Below, one piece after another: positions 1 to 7,965 of a stretch of DNA of 39,849 nucleotides. The stretch is from Verrucomicrobiota bacterium. GTDB taxonomy: Bacteria; Verrucomicrobiota; Verrucomicrobiia; JABWAM01. The stretch covers positions 1-39,849 of the forward strand of contig JAHFSY010000041.1 in NCBI GenBank assembly GCA_023269615.1, given 5' to 3'. The translations under genes and the position numbers were made by a program. Within the stretch, counting starts at the first letter, position 1. Every line of letters begins with the position of its first letter. The notes beneath the pieces were generated by a model. The model had not been told where the DNA came from, did no database searches, and worked only from the letters and a program-made list of their open reading frames with translations.

Positions 1-333
1 TTTTGCCATTTCTATACCAGGTGGTGGAACCCCAACCGCAAAGCCGAGGTTGTGGCGCAAAAGCTTGGCAAGCCGATGATCGCCTGCTCCGACACGCATC
101 GGCTGCAGTGGATGAATTTCCATTATTCCCTGGTGGATGCCGAGCCGACAAGGGAATCTGTCTTTGCCGCGATCCGCGCCGGAAAATTTCAAAACAGGAC
201 GCGCCCTCTGACAATGCTGGAGTTCATCGCGAAGGTGGCATGGCATGTGGGTGTCAACGACCGTCGCAAATTCGAATGTCGGATGGGGTGGATGAAGCGC
301 CCCCTCAAGCCGTGCAAGCCCATTCCTGTTTGA
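1..333 (+). CDS. PHP-domain protein, C-terminal fragment
   Basis: This is the 3' end of a gene that enters from the left edge; the frame is open from base 1 and ends with TGA at 331-333, giving about 110 residues. The segment GKPMIACSDTHR resembles the late metal-ligand motif (G-x-P-x-x-x-x-SDAH) of PHP phosphoesterases, where Asp and His bind the catalytic metals. It is followed by a typical helix (TRESVFAAIRAGK) and a basic tail. PHP proteins hydrolyse phosphoesters, for example in nucleotides, but this fragment does not show which substrate is used. The first methionine, at 52, lies inside the conserved domain, so it is unlikely to be the real start. The downstream gene is convergent, with a structured palindrome in between. 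Confidence 0.75.
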   Translation, partial: FCHFYTRWWNPNRKAEVVAQKLGKPMIACSDTHRLQWMNFHYSLVDAEPTRESVFAAIRAGKFQNRTRPLTMLEFIAKVAWHVGVNDRRKFECRMGWMKRPLKPCKPIPV

Positions 334-336
334 AAT

Positions 337-384
337 GTAGCCGCATTCGCAAGAATGCGGCCAAACTCTTGCGAGTTCGGCTAC
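337..384. repeat. Cloverleaf-like palindromic element between convergent genes
   Basis: An outer pair GTAG (337-340) / CTAC (381-384) encloses two hairpins. The first has a perfect 8-bp stem, CCGCATTC / GAATGCGG (341-348 with 353-360), closed by a GCAA tetraloop. The second pairs AACTC (364-368) with GAGTT (373-377). It begins four bases after the PHP stop, and its right edge contains the TAG stop of the Trm112-like gene on the minus strand. It may act as a bidirectional terminator or belong to a dispersed palindromic repeat family. There is no clear T-run and it is not a tRNA. Confidence 0.6.
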
Positions 385-644
385 GGGGAGCCAAACTGAT
401 CCATCGGCAGCGCTTCATCAATCAGCATGATGGGGATGTCCTGGCGGATGGCGTAGAGAAATTTCCTGTCCTTGCGGATGAGGCCGCCGTCAATTTTTTC
501 CGTGACGGGCTGGCCGCCGCGATTTTTGACCCCGCCGGATGCGATCCTGCCGTTGATGCGATCAACCAGCGGCTGATCGGCGACGGAGATGTCCTCCTTG
601 GTTTCGGGGCAGCAAAGAATCTCAAGCAGTTCCTGTGAAATCAT
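381..644 (-). CDS. Trm112/YcaR-family small protein
   Basis: This 87-residue protein has the Trm112p-like layout: an N-terminal helix, then LEILCCPETKEDI, and a C-terminal strand pattern RKFLYAIRQDIPIMLIDEA that is typical of bacterial YcaR/UPF0434 proteins. Eukaryotic Trm112 is a zinc-binding activator of methyltransferases; the role of bacterial relatives is poorly defined. Only one cysteine pair (C11, C12) is present, and the usual CPxC arrangement is altered, so zinc binding is uncertain. The gene lies 56 bp downstream of larC on the same strand and may be co-transcribed with it. Its last residues (GSP-stop) are encoded inside the palindromic element. The family call is firm; the function is not. 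Confidence 0.85.
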   Translation of the reverse strand: MISQELLEILCCPETKEDISVADQPLVDRINGRIASGGVKNRGGQPVTEKIDGGLIRKDRKFLYAIRQDIPIMLIDEALPMDQFGSP

Positions 645-700
645 GGGTGGAGGCTATGCCTTTTTACGCGGCAATGGAATACTTTTTTGAGAGACCCGCA

Positions 701-1945
701 CTAATTGCAGAGCTTCATGGCTTCGGCCACTGCGGTGCTCCAGATCAATCGAACAGGTTGTTTCAACTTCTGCGCGAGTTTGCGGCAGGATTCGAATTCG
801 GGTTTTGCGGTGATGATCCGCCCATCCCGAAAACCAACTTTAACCTCGACGATTCCATGGCGGGTTTTGATTTTTCGGATTTCGCGCGAGAGGCAGACGC
901 GGTCATTGCGACGGATTCGCAGGCCGAAGCTTCCCGTTTCCCGCAACAGCGTGGATGCCAGGCGATCGGTATTGGAGGGCTCTGCGAGGATGGTGATCAT
1001 GGTGGCGGGGCGACCCTTCTTCATCACGATGGGTGTGAAGTAAACATCGCGTGCGCCTTCCTCAAACAGGCGTTCCATGGCGGTGGCGAGAATTTCCGGC
1101 GTCGAATCGTCCACATTGGTTTCGAGGACGTCCACCGCGCCTTCGGCCTGGGGTTGTGTCGTGCGTGCCGCTTCGCCCCACAAGGCGCGCAATACGTTGG
1201 GGTGGCCGGGGAAAGATTTGCTGCCCAGGCCGTAACCAATCTTTGTCACGATCATGCCCGGGATCGGGATGAATCTTTCCGCAAACTCCGCGAGGATTGC
1301 CGCGCCGGTGGGCGTGATCAATTCGCCCTCCACTTCGATCTGCCGCAAGGGAATGCCCTTGAGCAATTCGAGCGTCGCGGTGGTCGGGACTGGAAAACGT
1401 CCGTGGGCGCATTCCACAAATCCGTGCCCCTCACAGGGGATGGACGCAAGGATCTGTTGCGGCGCGAGATCCTCGATCAGGATGCACACGCCCGTGATGT
1501 CCACGATGGAGTCAATCGCTCCCACCTCATGAAAATGGACCTTGGTGGTCGGGACGCCATGGATTTTGCCTTCAACCTCGGCAATGCGTTGGAAGATGCT
1601 GAGTGCGTGGCGACGAACAAAAGAGGAGAGGCGGCTTTGCTCGATGAGGCCCTTGATGTCCTTGAAAGGACGTCCATGCACGTGATGATGATGCCCGTGA
1701 TCGTCGTGGTGGTGATTGTTGTGATGATCATGATGATGATCGTGTGGTGTGATCACATCGAACTTGAGCCCGGTCACCTGCTGGCGTTTGCCGCGGGAAA
1801 AGCGGAGACGGTATTCCTTCGAGAGACCGAGCTTGCGCAACTCCAATTCCAGACGCGCACGCGACGCTCCAAGGTCGAGCAGGGCGGCAATGGTCATGTC
1901 GCCGCTGATTCCGCTAAAGCAATCGAGATAGAGAGTCGAAGCCAT
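701..1945 (-). CDS. larC: LarC, nickel-pincer cofactor nickelochelatase
   Basis: This 414-residue protein matches LarC (DUF111), which inserts nickel into the thiolated pyridinium mononucleotide in a CTP-dependent step. That step completes the nickel-pincer cofactor used by lactate racemase LarA and related enzymes. Diagnostic segments are the N-terminal LYLDCFSGISGDM, a His-rich metal-binding stretch at about residues 68-90, FHEVGAIDSIVDITG and ETNVDD. The ATG at 1945 is preferred over the longer frame to 2065: homology starts at MASTLYLDC, and the extension would run into the divergent gene at 2064. LarC is a single continuous frame here, unlike the frameshifted larC1/larC2 of lactobacilli. 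No larA, larB or larE lies in the window. Confidence 0.93.
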   Translation of the reverse strand: MASTLYLDCFSGISGDMTIAALLDLGASRARLELELRKLGLSKEYRLRFSRGKRQQVTGLKFDVITPHDHHHDHHNNHHHDDHGHHHHVHGRPFKDIKGLIEQSRLSSFVRRHALSIFQRIAEVEGKIHGVPTTKVHFHEVGAIDSIVDITGVCILIEDLAPQQILASIPCEGHGFVECAHGRFPVPTTATLELLKGIPLRQIEVEGELITPTGAAILAEFAERFIPIPGMIVTKIGYGLGSKSFPGHPNVLRALWGEAARTTQPQAEGAVDVLETNVDDSTPEILATAMERLFEEGARDVYFTPIVMKKGRPATMITILAEPSNTDRLASTLLRETGSFGLRIRRNDRVCLSREIRKIKTRHGIVEVKVGFRDGRIITAKPEFESCRKLAQKLKQPVRLIWSTAVAEAMKLCN

Positions 1946-2063
1946 GATCCATGAGCCATAAACCAAAGCCTGCAGGATAAAAAGCACGAAGACATCCAAC
2001 ATCCATCGCTCTGGACTTTCTGCAACCTCTCTGACATGGATCATTCCTTCACTCCAATTTCCC

Positions 2064-3158
2064 ATGAAATCAAAGAAACTACCCGCACTTTACACTCATC
2101 CCATCGGAAGTCTTCCACGCCCGCGCGTCGTCCTCGACCTGCTGGCGGAACGCGAGGCGAAACGGATCACGCAGGCCGAATTCGACAAGCGCATGGATGA
2201 GTTCGTCATCTTCGCAATCCGGCTGCAGGAACAGGCGGGCATGGATGTGGTTTCTGACGGTGAATGGCGGCGCGCGCATTATCTGAACGAATACCTGATG
2301 CGCATTGGTGGGTTTGCGCTCATCCGCCCGTTTCAGCACCATGGCCAGACGAAGATGACCTGGGTTTGCAACGGGAAGGTCAAGCCGGGCAAGCCCGTGT
2401 TCACGCGTGACGCGAAGTTTCTTGTGAAGCACGCCCGTCGCGCCACGAAGTTTGCACTGCCAAGTCCCTTCCTCGTGGCGATGCGATTGTGGGACGCGAA
2501 ATTTTCAGCGGCGATTTATCCGACTCTCGAGGACCTGATGAATGACGTTGCCGCCACGCTGGCGGTGGAGGCAAAAATGCTGGAGGCCGAAGGGATTGAC
2601 GTCATCCAGCTGGATGACCCGGCGCTCACGTATTACTGCGACGAGGAATTTGTGAAGGGGCTGGGGCATGACAGCCGCATTGACATGTCGAGCGGGATCG
2701 AAAAGCGCGTGCCCGCTGCCGTCGCGGCGATCAACCGGATTGTGAAAGGGTTGAAGGCGGAGGTGCACATCCACTGCTGTCACTCGGTGTTCAAGCGCGG
2801 CAGCGACGTGAAGGGATCGTACAAGCCGATCCTGGAATATTTTGATGATTTGAAGCTGGACCGCATCAATCTCGAGTTTGCATATCGTGACACAGGTGAG
2901 GCGGCAGATCTTGCAAAAATCCCCTCGAAGCTTGGCGCGGGCGTCGGGATTCTCGACGTGCGCTCGGAACGGGTTCAAACTGTCGAGGAGATGGTCCAGC
3001 TTGGGCGCGAATGTTTAAAGCACATCGACGCGAAACGCGTGGCCTTCAATCCTGATTGCGGATTTGCGCCGGACAGTGGCGAGCCGCCGACGATTGACGA
3101 GGCGTACGTCAAGCTGCGCAACATGTGCGAGGCTGTGCGGAAATTGAGAGAGGAGTGA
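2064..3158 (+). CDS. Cobalamin-independent methionine synthase C-terminal-type methyltransferase (core MetE-like)
   Basis: This 364-residue protein corresponds to the C-terminal (Meth_synt_2) half of MetE, which transfers a methyl group to homocysteine. The zinc ligands are recognisable: H237 and C238 in HIHCCHS, E271 in INLEFA and C332 in NPDCGF. Also present are SLPRPR near the N-terminus, VVSDGEW, and IDVIQLDDPALTYY. Full MetE has about 750 residues with a folate-binding N-terminal half that is absent here, so the methyl donor may be different (a methyl-corrinoid protein is known for some core-MetE enzymes). The gene is divergent from larC, and a large hairpin starts five bases after its stop. 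The family is firm; the substrate is inferred. Confidence 0.85.
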   Translation: MKSKKLPALYTHPIGSLPRPRVVLDLLAEREAKRITQAEFDKRMDEFVIFAIRLQEQAGMDVVSDGEWRRAHYLNEYLMRIGGFALIRPFQHHGQTKMTWVCNGKVKPGKPVFTRDAKFLVKHARRATKFALPSPFLVAMRLWDAKFSAAIYPTLEDLMNDVAATLAVEAKMLEAEGIDVIQLDDPALTYYCDEEFVKGLGHDSRIDMSSGIEKRVPAAVAAINRIVKGLKAEVHIHCCHSVFKRGSDVKGSYKPILEYFDDLKLDRINLEFAYRDTGEAADLAKIPSKLGAGVGILDVRSERVQTVEEMVQLGRECLKHIDAKRVAFNPDCGFAPDSGEPPTIDEAYVKLRNMCEAVRKLREE

Positions 3159-3162
3159 GTAG

Positions 3163-3250
3163 CCACGGATGAACACGGATGAAACACGGATGAAGAAAAG
3201 CAGATATCGCATGTCCACACCATCCGTGTTTCATCCGTGTTTATCTGTGG
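3163..3250. repeat. Large inverted repeat (30-bp arms, CACGGATGAA type)
   Basis: The left arm (3163-3192) and right arm (3221-3250) are reverse complements at 28 of 30 positions, separated by a 28-nt loop. Each arm consists of two to three tandem units of CACGGATGAA. It fills the gap between the methyltransferase stop (3158) and nagA. The right arm excludes the upstream in-frame start at 3237 as the nagA start. It is probably a transcript-end hairpin and a member of a dispersed intergenic repeat family. Confidence 0.75.
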
Positions 3251-3266
3251 CAGAATGCTGCTTCTC

Positions 3267-4400
3267 ATGAAAATCAACGCGGCGCATTACAAGACGGGGA
3301 AGGTGGTCGAGTTCACGTTCAGGGACGGGCGCCTTGTTTCATCCCGTCCATCCAGATCACGGACCGGGCTGCTGTATGGGCCCGGGTTGTTTGACATTCA
3401 GGTCAACGGTTTTGCCGGTGTGGATTTTAATCACGCGGATTTTACGCCCGAGTCGTTTCGCGTGGCTGTCCATGCGATGTGGCGTTATGGGACGACGCAT
3501 GTGATGCCCACGATCATCACGGCGCCGCCTGAAAAAATGGCGTTTTATCTTGGTGTGATTCGCGATGCGATGGGGAGGTTTCCAGAGTTACGCCGGTGCA
3601 TGGCGGGCGTTCATCAGGAGGGGCCTTATTTTGCGAACCTGGATGGTGTGCGCGGGGCTCATCCACCGGAGAACATCGTCTTGCCGACGGTGCCGCATTT
3701 CAATTCGATGCAGAAGGCTGCGGGCGGCATGATCCGGATGCTGACACTTGCGCCCGAGGTGAAAGGTGCGCTTCCTTTCATTCGCACGCTGTCAAAGCGG
3801 GGAGTGATGATTGCGATCGGGCACACCCACTCGACGCCGGTGGAGATTCGAGCGGGCGTGGATGCGGGCGCGCGGATTTCCACGCACCTCGGCAACGGCT
3901 CGGAGCAGATCATGCCCCGCCATCACAATTACATGCTGGCGCAACTGGCGGACGACCGGTTGTATGCGAGCTTCATTCCCGACGGACATCATCTGCCGCC
4001 GTTCGTGCTGCAGACATTTTTTCGCGCCAAGCCTGCGGAAAAACGGATCCTTACCACCGACTGCATGGCGGCGGCGGGCGCGCCGGTGGGGCGTTACACC
4101 ATTGGCCGCCTGGTGGTTGAGGTGGGACGCGATCGCCAGGTGCGCCAGCCCGGCAAACCCAACTTTGCCGGCTCGGCCATCACGATGGATGAAGGCATCA
4201 CGAATGCGGTTCGTCTCGGCGGCGTTTCGCTCCAGGAGGCGTGGGACATGTCTTCGGTTTACGCATGGAATCTGATGCGGCGGGCGTCACTTGTCCGCGA
4301 GCCGTCGCTCGGAGATACATTCATCATCGCTCGACATGCAGGAGGACGCTTTGGCGTGCAAGCGACGGTGATTGGACGTAAACTTGTTTATTCCCGATGA
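3267..4400 (+). CDS. nagA: N-acetylglucosamine-6-phosphate deacetylase
   Basis: This 377-residue amidohydrolase-fold protein matches NagA, a cytoplasmic enzyme that deacetylates GlcNAc-6-phosphate to glucosamine-6-phosphate in amino-sugar use and cell-wall recycling. Motifs in order are GLFDIQVNGFAGVDF (the family's replacement of the HxH motif), HQEGP with metal ligand E118, H186 in IGHTHS, H207 in STHLGNG, and the catalytic Asp D265 in TTDCMAAAG. The ATG at 3267 is chosen because the sequence upstream lies in a repeat arm; an ATG at 3255 is also possible. The stop overlaps the next gene's start by four bases (ATGA), so the two are probably translationally coupled. nagB is not in the window. 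Confidence 0.9.
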   Translation: MKINAAHYKTGKVVEFTFRDGRLVSSRPSRSRTGLLYGPGLFDIQVNGFAGVDFNHADFTPESFRVAVHAMWRYGTTHVMPTIITAPPEKMAFYLGVIRDAMGRFPELRRCMAGVHQEGPYFANLDGVRGAHPPENIVLPTVPHFNSMQKAAGGMIRMLTLAPEVKGALPFIRTLSKRGVMIAIGHTHSTPVEIRAGVDAGARISTHLGNGSEQIMPRHHNYMLAQLADDRLYASFIPDGHHLPPFVLQTFFRAKPAEKRILTTDCMAAAGAPVGRYTIGRLVVEVGRDRQVRQPGKPNFAGSAITMDEGITNAVRLGGVSLQEAWDMSSVYAWNLMRRASLVREPSLGDTFIIARHAGGRFGVQATVIGRKLVYSR

Positions 4401-4942
4401 CACGACTTTCCGAAAATTCCTGCGGCCTGCTCATTGTTGATTTACAGGAGAAATTTGTGCCGGTGATCCGGAACTGGGATTCAACGGTTGCGATGTCCAT
4501 CCGCCTGATTCGTTTCTTTCAACTCATCAAGGCGCCGATCATTGTCACGGAACAATATCCCAAGGGATTGGGCGCGACGGTTTCGGTAATTCGTGACGCG
4601 GTGGGTGAGACGAAGGCGTTGACGAAAACGACATTTTCTTCGTGCGGCACGGAGGAATTGAAGAAGGCGATTGCGGATGCGGGTCGGCGTCAGTGGGTTG
4701 TCTGCGGCATCGAGGCGCACGTGTGCGTGTTGCAAACGGTGTTTGATCTGCTGGAGTTGGGAAACGAAGTTTTTGTGGCGGTGGACGCCATCAGTTCGCG
4801 TCATGTCACCGACCAGGCTGTGGCCCAGGATCGGATGGCCTGCGCAGGCGCGGTGCTTTCCACGAGCGAGTCGTTGATGTTTGAGGCGATGCGCGACGCA
4901 AAGCATCCGGTGTTCAAGCATGCCTCGGCGTTGGTGAAGTGA
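4397..4942 (+). CDS. Isochorismatase-family (nicotinamidase-like) cysteine hydrolase
   Basis: This 181-residue protein has the isochorismatase-like hydrolase fold. The catalytic triad is visible as D15 (LLIVDLQEKF), K77 (TKTTFSSCG) and C110 (GIEAHVCVLQ). It is closest in style to the YcaC/single-domain isochorismatase group, whose members hydrolyse amides or act on compounds that are mostly unidentified. The start overlaps the nagA stop by four bases, indicating a two-gene operon. The short DLQEKF region gives no substrate clue. The fold and triad are firm; the reaction is not. Confidence 0.88.
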   Translation: MTRLSENSCGLLIVDLQEKFVPVIRNWDSTVAMSIRLIRFFQLIKAPIIVTEQYPKGLGATVSVIRDAVGETKALTKTTFSSCGTEELKKAIADAGRRQWVVCGIEAHVCVLQTVFDLLELGNEVFVAVDAISSRHVTDQAVAQDRMACAGAVLSTSESLMFEAMRDAKHPVFKHASALVK

Positions 4943-5053
4943 GGGGGGGCTGCTGGCTACTGGCTTCTAGCTGCTGGTCTGTTCTGTTGCCTGTTGCAAA
5001 TCCGACTGAGTATGTCCCTGTGTTAGTAAAACTTCGCGCAATCCCGCTCGAGT

Positions 5054-5092
5054 GTTGGACGTTCGACGTTCGATGTTCAAAGTTGGACGTTC
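5054..5092 (+). repeat. GTTCGACGTTCGATGTT-type dispersed repeat, copy 1
   Basis: A stretch built of near-tandem GTTGGACGTTC and GTTCGACGTTC units. Its 31-base core matches the reverse complement of 20362-20400 at 29 of 31 positions. It lies in a convergent intergenic region and has no coding potential. Confidence 0.6.
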
Positions 5093-5125
5093 ATGCTGCC
5101 TTTCCGATCGTGCCCTTGGTCCCGT

Positions 5126-5294
5126 GGACACGACGGAGAGGCTGTCTCAGAACTCGCAAAAAGTTCTGAGACAGGGCGAAATCGACCATCCCAAATGCCT
5201 CGTAAAAAATTAAAATGCGTCATAACGTAAATACAAGCTTCGCTTTTTTTGAAACCGGAGTTCTGAGACGGCCTCCGGAGCGTGTCCCTCCGTT
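5126..5294 (+). mobile_element. 169-bp MITE-like element, copy 1
   Basis: This segment is identical over 169 bases to the reverse complement of 19152-19320. Its ends form imperfect inverted repeats of about 29 bp (GGACACG, six variable bases, then GAGGC-GTCTCAGAACT; 23 of 29 match). It carries an internal hairpin with perfect 13-bp arms, CTGTCTCAGAACT (5142-5154) and its complement (5162-5174). No transposase is encoded, so movement would need an enzyme supplied elsewhere. The parent transposon is not identified. It lies 26 bp after the stop of the PAP2-fusion gene. Confidence 0.65.
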
Positions 5295-5320
5295 TTGAAG
5301 AGATAGGACTCGGCTTTCGT

Positions 5321-7084
5321 CTAGCGCTTCTTTGGAGGCACTACGCGATAGAAACGGAATTGGCGAATGGGTTCACCTTTGCGGAAGACTTCCACGTAAT
5401 TGCCCAATTGCTCGAAAGAAAATTCACTGGACGAAATCAGCCATTCGCTTCGTGGGATGAAAAACAGTCGCGGTTGAAGCTGTCCGTAATAAATTTCCTG
5501 AAGGTAATAGTCACCCACCTTTGGCCCTGGGCATGAAGGGCCGATGTCTGCGCGACAACGGATGTCATAGCGGCATGCCTGCATGTTGAGTGAATCCAAT
5601 TGCGGTGCGTTAAGGGCACGAGTTTTCGTGAGGTATCGGAGGTGATCTCGTGATTGTTCATCATCGGTCCAAACCACGGGATCAAGGCCGATTTTAAAAT
5701 TGTAGTCGAAGGCGTATAATCGATGTTGCGTCGCGCATTCGCGCCACCCGATCTGCGCGTATTGGATGCTGTTGCGTGGCAGGACGGAGATGTTGAGTTT
5801 GCGCAGGAAGAAGGGCTGGTACACGGCGGCGGTGGCGAGCGCGCCGTAAAATCCAAAGAGCACCATCGCTGCGCGCCACCAGGAAAGATCGTGGTCAGCG
5901 AGTCGGGTGAATCGCTTTCCAATTTCGACGGCCATGTGGACGAGGGTGCCGGTGCTTGCGAATGCGGGTATCCACCAGGGCCAGGATGGAAAGCAGATGG
6001 CGAGGTACCAGGCGATCAACGTGACGCTTGATGCGAGCCGGTGTGATCGGAATTGGAACGCGGCGAATATCCAGAGCGGGCAGGCCACGACCGCGTAGAG
6101 GATGTGCGTTTGCGTGTAGCGTGTCGTGGTCCAATCCGAGTCCGCAAACACCTGCCCGGGTGAACCGAGGAATGAGAGTTGAGAGACGAGGGGCAGGATG
6201 AGTGAGAGGAGGACGAGCGTCCAGATCGCGCTGCGCCCACCGTATTTCCAGGCGAACCCTCCGGCGATTGCGAGCCACAGCGTTTGGAGGGTCCATGGGA
6301 TGGCCCAGAGCGAGAGCGGGGATGAGCCGAAGCAGGTGAACCAGAGAGATGCAAATGTGAACCCTTTCGCATCGGTTGCGACGCACCAGAGTCTTGCGGC
6401 TTCGGGTGGAACGTCGAGGTCAACCGTGCCGGCCCATGCGAGGCGCGTGAGCTGAATGAGGCCGAGCGCAAGCCAGGGGAGCCAGGGTGAATGCAACAAG
6501 GTGGGTGCGATGAGTTTGCCCGGCTGCGGCAGGGATGGTGAGATTTTTGACCAGAGGCGTCGCGCGACAAACAGGAAGGCGATTCCGTAGAGCCACCCGA
6601 GAATGGCGGAGCCGGCGACATCGCTGGGATAATGCACTCCCACGTAGATGCGGGAGAACCCGATGATCGCGGCGATGGCGAGGAAGAGTTTCCGTCGGGC
6701 AGGAAACACGGCGCCGAGGATGGCGGCCGCGGCGAAGGCATTGGCGGTGTGCGATGATGGGAATGAGTTCCCACCCGCCGGGCCGGAGACGAGGGAGCGG
6801 ACCTCCATGGAGGTCGCGGCCGGGCGCGGGCGTGCGATGAGGTCCTTGAGTGGATTGAACACCAGTGTGTCGCCGAGAGTGATGCCGGCGAGCAGCGCGA
6901 GCGCGAGCAGCCAAAGGCGCCGTGAATGATTGTACGCGAGCCATGCCAGCATGATGGCCAGGATGGGGATGAAAGGCGCGGCGGTGTTGAAGGCTGGAAA
7001 AATCGCGTCACACAAAAAATTTGTGAGCGCCTTGTTGATGAAATGAAACAGCGCTTCATCCAATTTCTGGAGATACGGCGGCAT
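5321..7084 (-). CDS. PAP2 phosphatase fused to a multi-spanning membrane domain
   Basis: This 587-residue integral membrane protein begins with a type 2 phosphatidic acid phosphatase domain. All three PAP2 motifs are intact: K80-x6-RP (KDLIARPRP), PSSH at 109-112 (NSFPSSHTANAF), and SR-x5-H-x3-D at 144-155. These enzymes dephosphorylate lipid phosphates such as phosphatidic acid or undecaprenyl pyrophosphate. After about residue 190 come eight or so further hydrophobic segments and a C-terminal soluble tail of about 150 residues. This layout resembles GT39/ArnT-type glycosyltransferases, but I see no diagnostic motif, so that half is unassigned. The ATG at 7084 is chosen; a TTG at 7105 is in frame. 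The gene follows the kinase gene by 59 bp on the same strand. Confidence 0.8.
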   Translation of the reverse strand: MPPYLQKLDEALFHFINKALTNFLCDAIFPAFNTAAPFIPILAIMLAWLAYNHSRRLWLLALALLAGITLGDTLVFNPLKDLIARPRPAATSMEVRSLVSGPAGGNSFPSSHTANAFAAAAILGAVFPARRKLFLAIAAIIGFSRIYVGVHYPSDVAGSAILGWLYGIAFLFVARRLWSKISPSLPQPGKLIAPTLLHSPWLPWLALGLIQLTRLAWAGTVDLDVPPEAARLWCVATDAKGFTFASLWFTCFGSSPLSLWAIPWTLQTLWLAIAGGFAWKYGGRSAIWTLVLLSLILPLVSQLSFLGSPGQVFADSDWTTTRYTQTHILYAVVACPLWIFAAFQFRSHRLASSVTLIAWYLAICFPSWPWWIPAFASTGTLVHMAVEIGKRFTRLADHDLSWWRAAMVLFGFYGALATAAVYQPFFLRKLNISVLPRNSIQYAQIGWRECATQHRLYAFDYNFKIGLDPVVWTDDEQSRDHLRYLTKTRALNAPQLDSLNMQACRYDIRCRADIGPSCPGPKVGDYYLQEIYYGQLQPRLFFIPRSEWLISSSEFSFEQLGNYVEVFRKGEPIRQFRFYRVVPPKKR

Positions 7085-7143
7085 GGCGACGACTATAAGG
7101 GGCAACCGGATGGCAGGGCAAGCGCATCGCCGGACGGCTGTGG

Positions 7144-7965
7144 TCAGGCGTTTGTGACTGACATGCTTTGGTCAAAATCCCGCGCGATCATGGAGACGGT
7201 GGGGTAACGTCGTTCGGCGCGTTTTTCGAGACAATTTGAGATGATCCGGTCCAGCTTGTGGGAGACGGAGGAATTGGACGCGCGGACTGATGGCAGCGGA
7301 TAGGAAAAATCGGTGTAGGTGCGAAAGATGTCGCGCTTCTCTCCCGTGACGACCGGCTTGTGTCCGGTGAACAATTCAAAGAGCGTGATGCCCAGCGAGA
7401 AGATGTCGGTCCGTTCGTCCACGGGCTGCCGGAGAATCTGCTCCGGGGCGAGATAGGACGGGGTGCCCTTGAGTTCGGACTGGGGTTTTGGGTGCTTGAG
7501 AATTTTTTGCGCCAGGTCGAAATCGAGGATTTTCACCTCGCCCCGGCGCGAGAGCATGATGTTTTCGGGTTTGAAGTCGAGGTGCAGGTAGCCGTGGTTG
7601 TGAATGTGTCCCAAGCCGTTGATCAGTTGCTCCATGATGGGCAGGGGTTCGGAAAGAATGGGATCCTTGCGCATCATGGTCTGGCGCAGGTTGGTGCCGT
7701 CCACGAACTCCATCACCGCATAGGGGATGGCGTCGAGCTTCACCAGCTTGATGATGCGGACCACATTGGGGTGATTGAGGCAGGCCTGGACTTCAAGTCC
7801 GCGGGCGAACTCGTTGCGTTTGAATAAATTCAGCTTGAACTTGGGACGGAGGCAACGGATCGCGATGGGCTTGTTCTCCGCGTTGTAGGCGATATAGACC
7901 TCCGCCATGCCACCCTGATTCAACTGCTCATGCAGGGTATAGTTGCCGCAACGCTCGATTTCCAT
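7144..7965 (-). CDS. Hanks-type serine/threonine protein kinase with altered motifs
   Basis: This 273-residue protein is a stand-alone eukaryotic-type kinase domain without a transmembrane segment or sensor domain. Recognisable parts are a modified glycine loop (LNQGGMAEVY, 15-24), HPNVV (65-69), the catalytic loop HLDFKPEN with D130, K132 and N135, DFDLA at 148-152, GTPSYLAPEQ in the activation segment, and DIFSLGITLFEL. Three usual residues differ: the beta-3 Lys is Arg (R37 in IAIRCL), the HRD Arg is Leu (L129), and the DFG Gly is Asp (D150). Activity may be reduced or the mechanism atypical. It is upstream of the PAP2-fusion gene on the same strand, so lipid or envelope metabolism is a possible target. 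Confidence 0.9.
   Translation of the reverse strand: MEIERCGNYTLHEQLNQGGMAEVYIAYNAENKPIAIRCLRPKFKLNLFKRNEFARGLEVQACLNHPNVVRIIKLVKLDAIPYAVMEFVDGTNLRQTMMRKDPILSEPLPIMEQLINGLGHIHNHGYLHLDFKPENIMLSRRGEVKILDFDLAQKILKHPKPQSELKGTPSYLAPEQILRQPVDERTDIFSLGITLFELFTGHKPVVTGEKRDIFRTYTDFSYPLPSVRASNSSVSHKLDRIISNCLEKRAERRYPTVSMIARDFDQSMSVTNA

Larger units (their letters stand above)
4943..5320. other. Gene-free convergent intergenic region with two repeats
   Basis: This 378-bp stretch separates two convergent genes and has no convincing gene. It contains a CTGGCT/CTGCTGG-rich start, a GTTCGACGTTCGATGTT repeat at 5054-5092, and the first copy of the 169-bp MITE-like element at 5126-5294. Confidence 0.7.

Noticed and set aside
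337..384. Cloverleaf-like structure considered as a tRNA
   Set aside because: At 48 bases it is too short, and it has no anticodon or T-loop consensus.
635..1954. A 439-codon plus-strand frame
   Set aside because: It is the shadow of larC; the plus-strand translation resembles no family, while the minus strand gives clear LarC motifs.
3163..3250. Tandem CACGGATGAA units considered as a CRISPR remnant
   Set aside because: The units are 10 bp, adjacent and arranged in an inverted pair, with no spacers and no cas genes.
4939..5169. A 76-codon frame after the isochorismatase gene
   Set aside because: It is composed of the GTTCGACGTTC repeat and part of the MITE-like element; there is no homology or ribosome-binding site.
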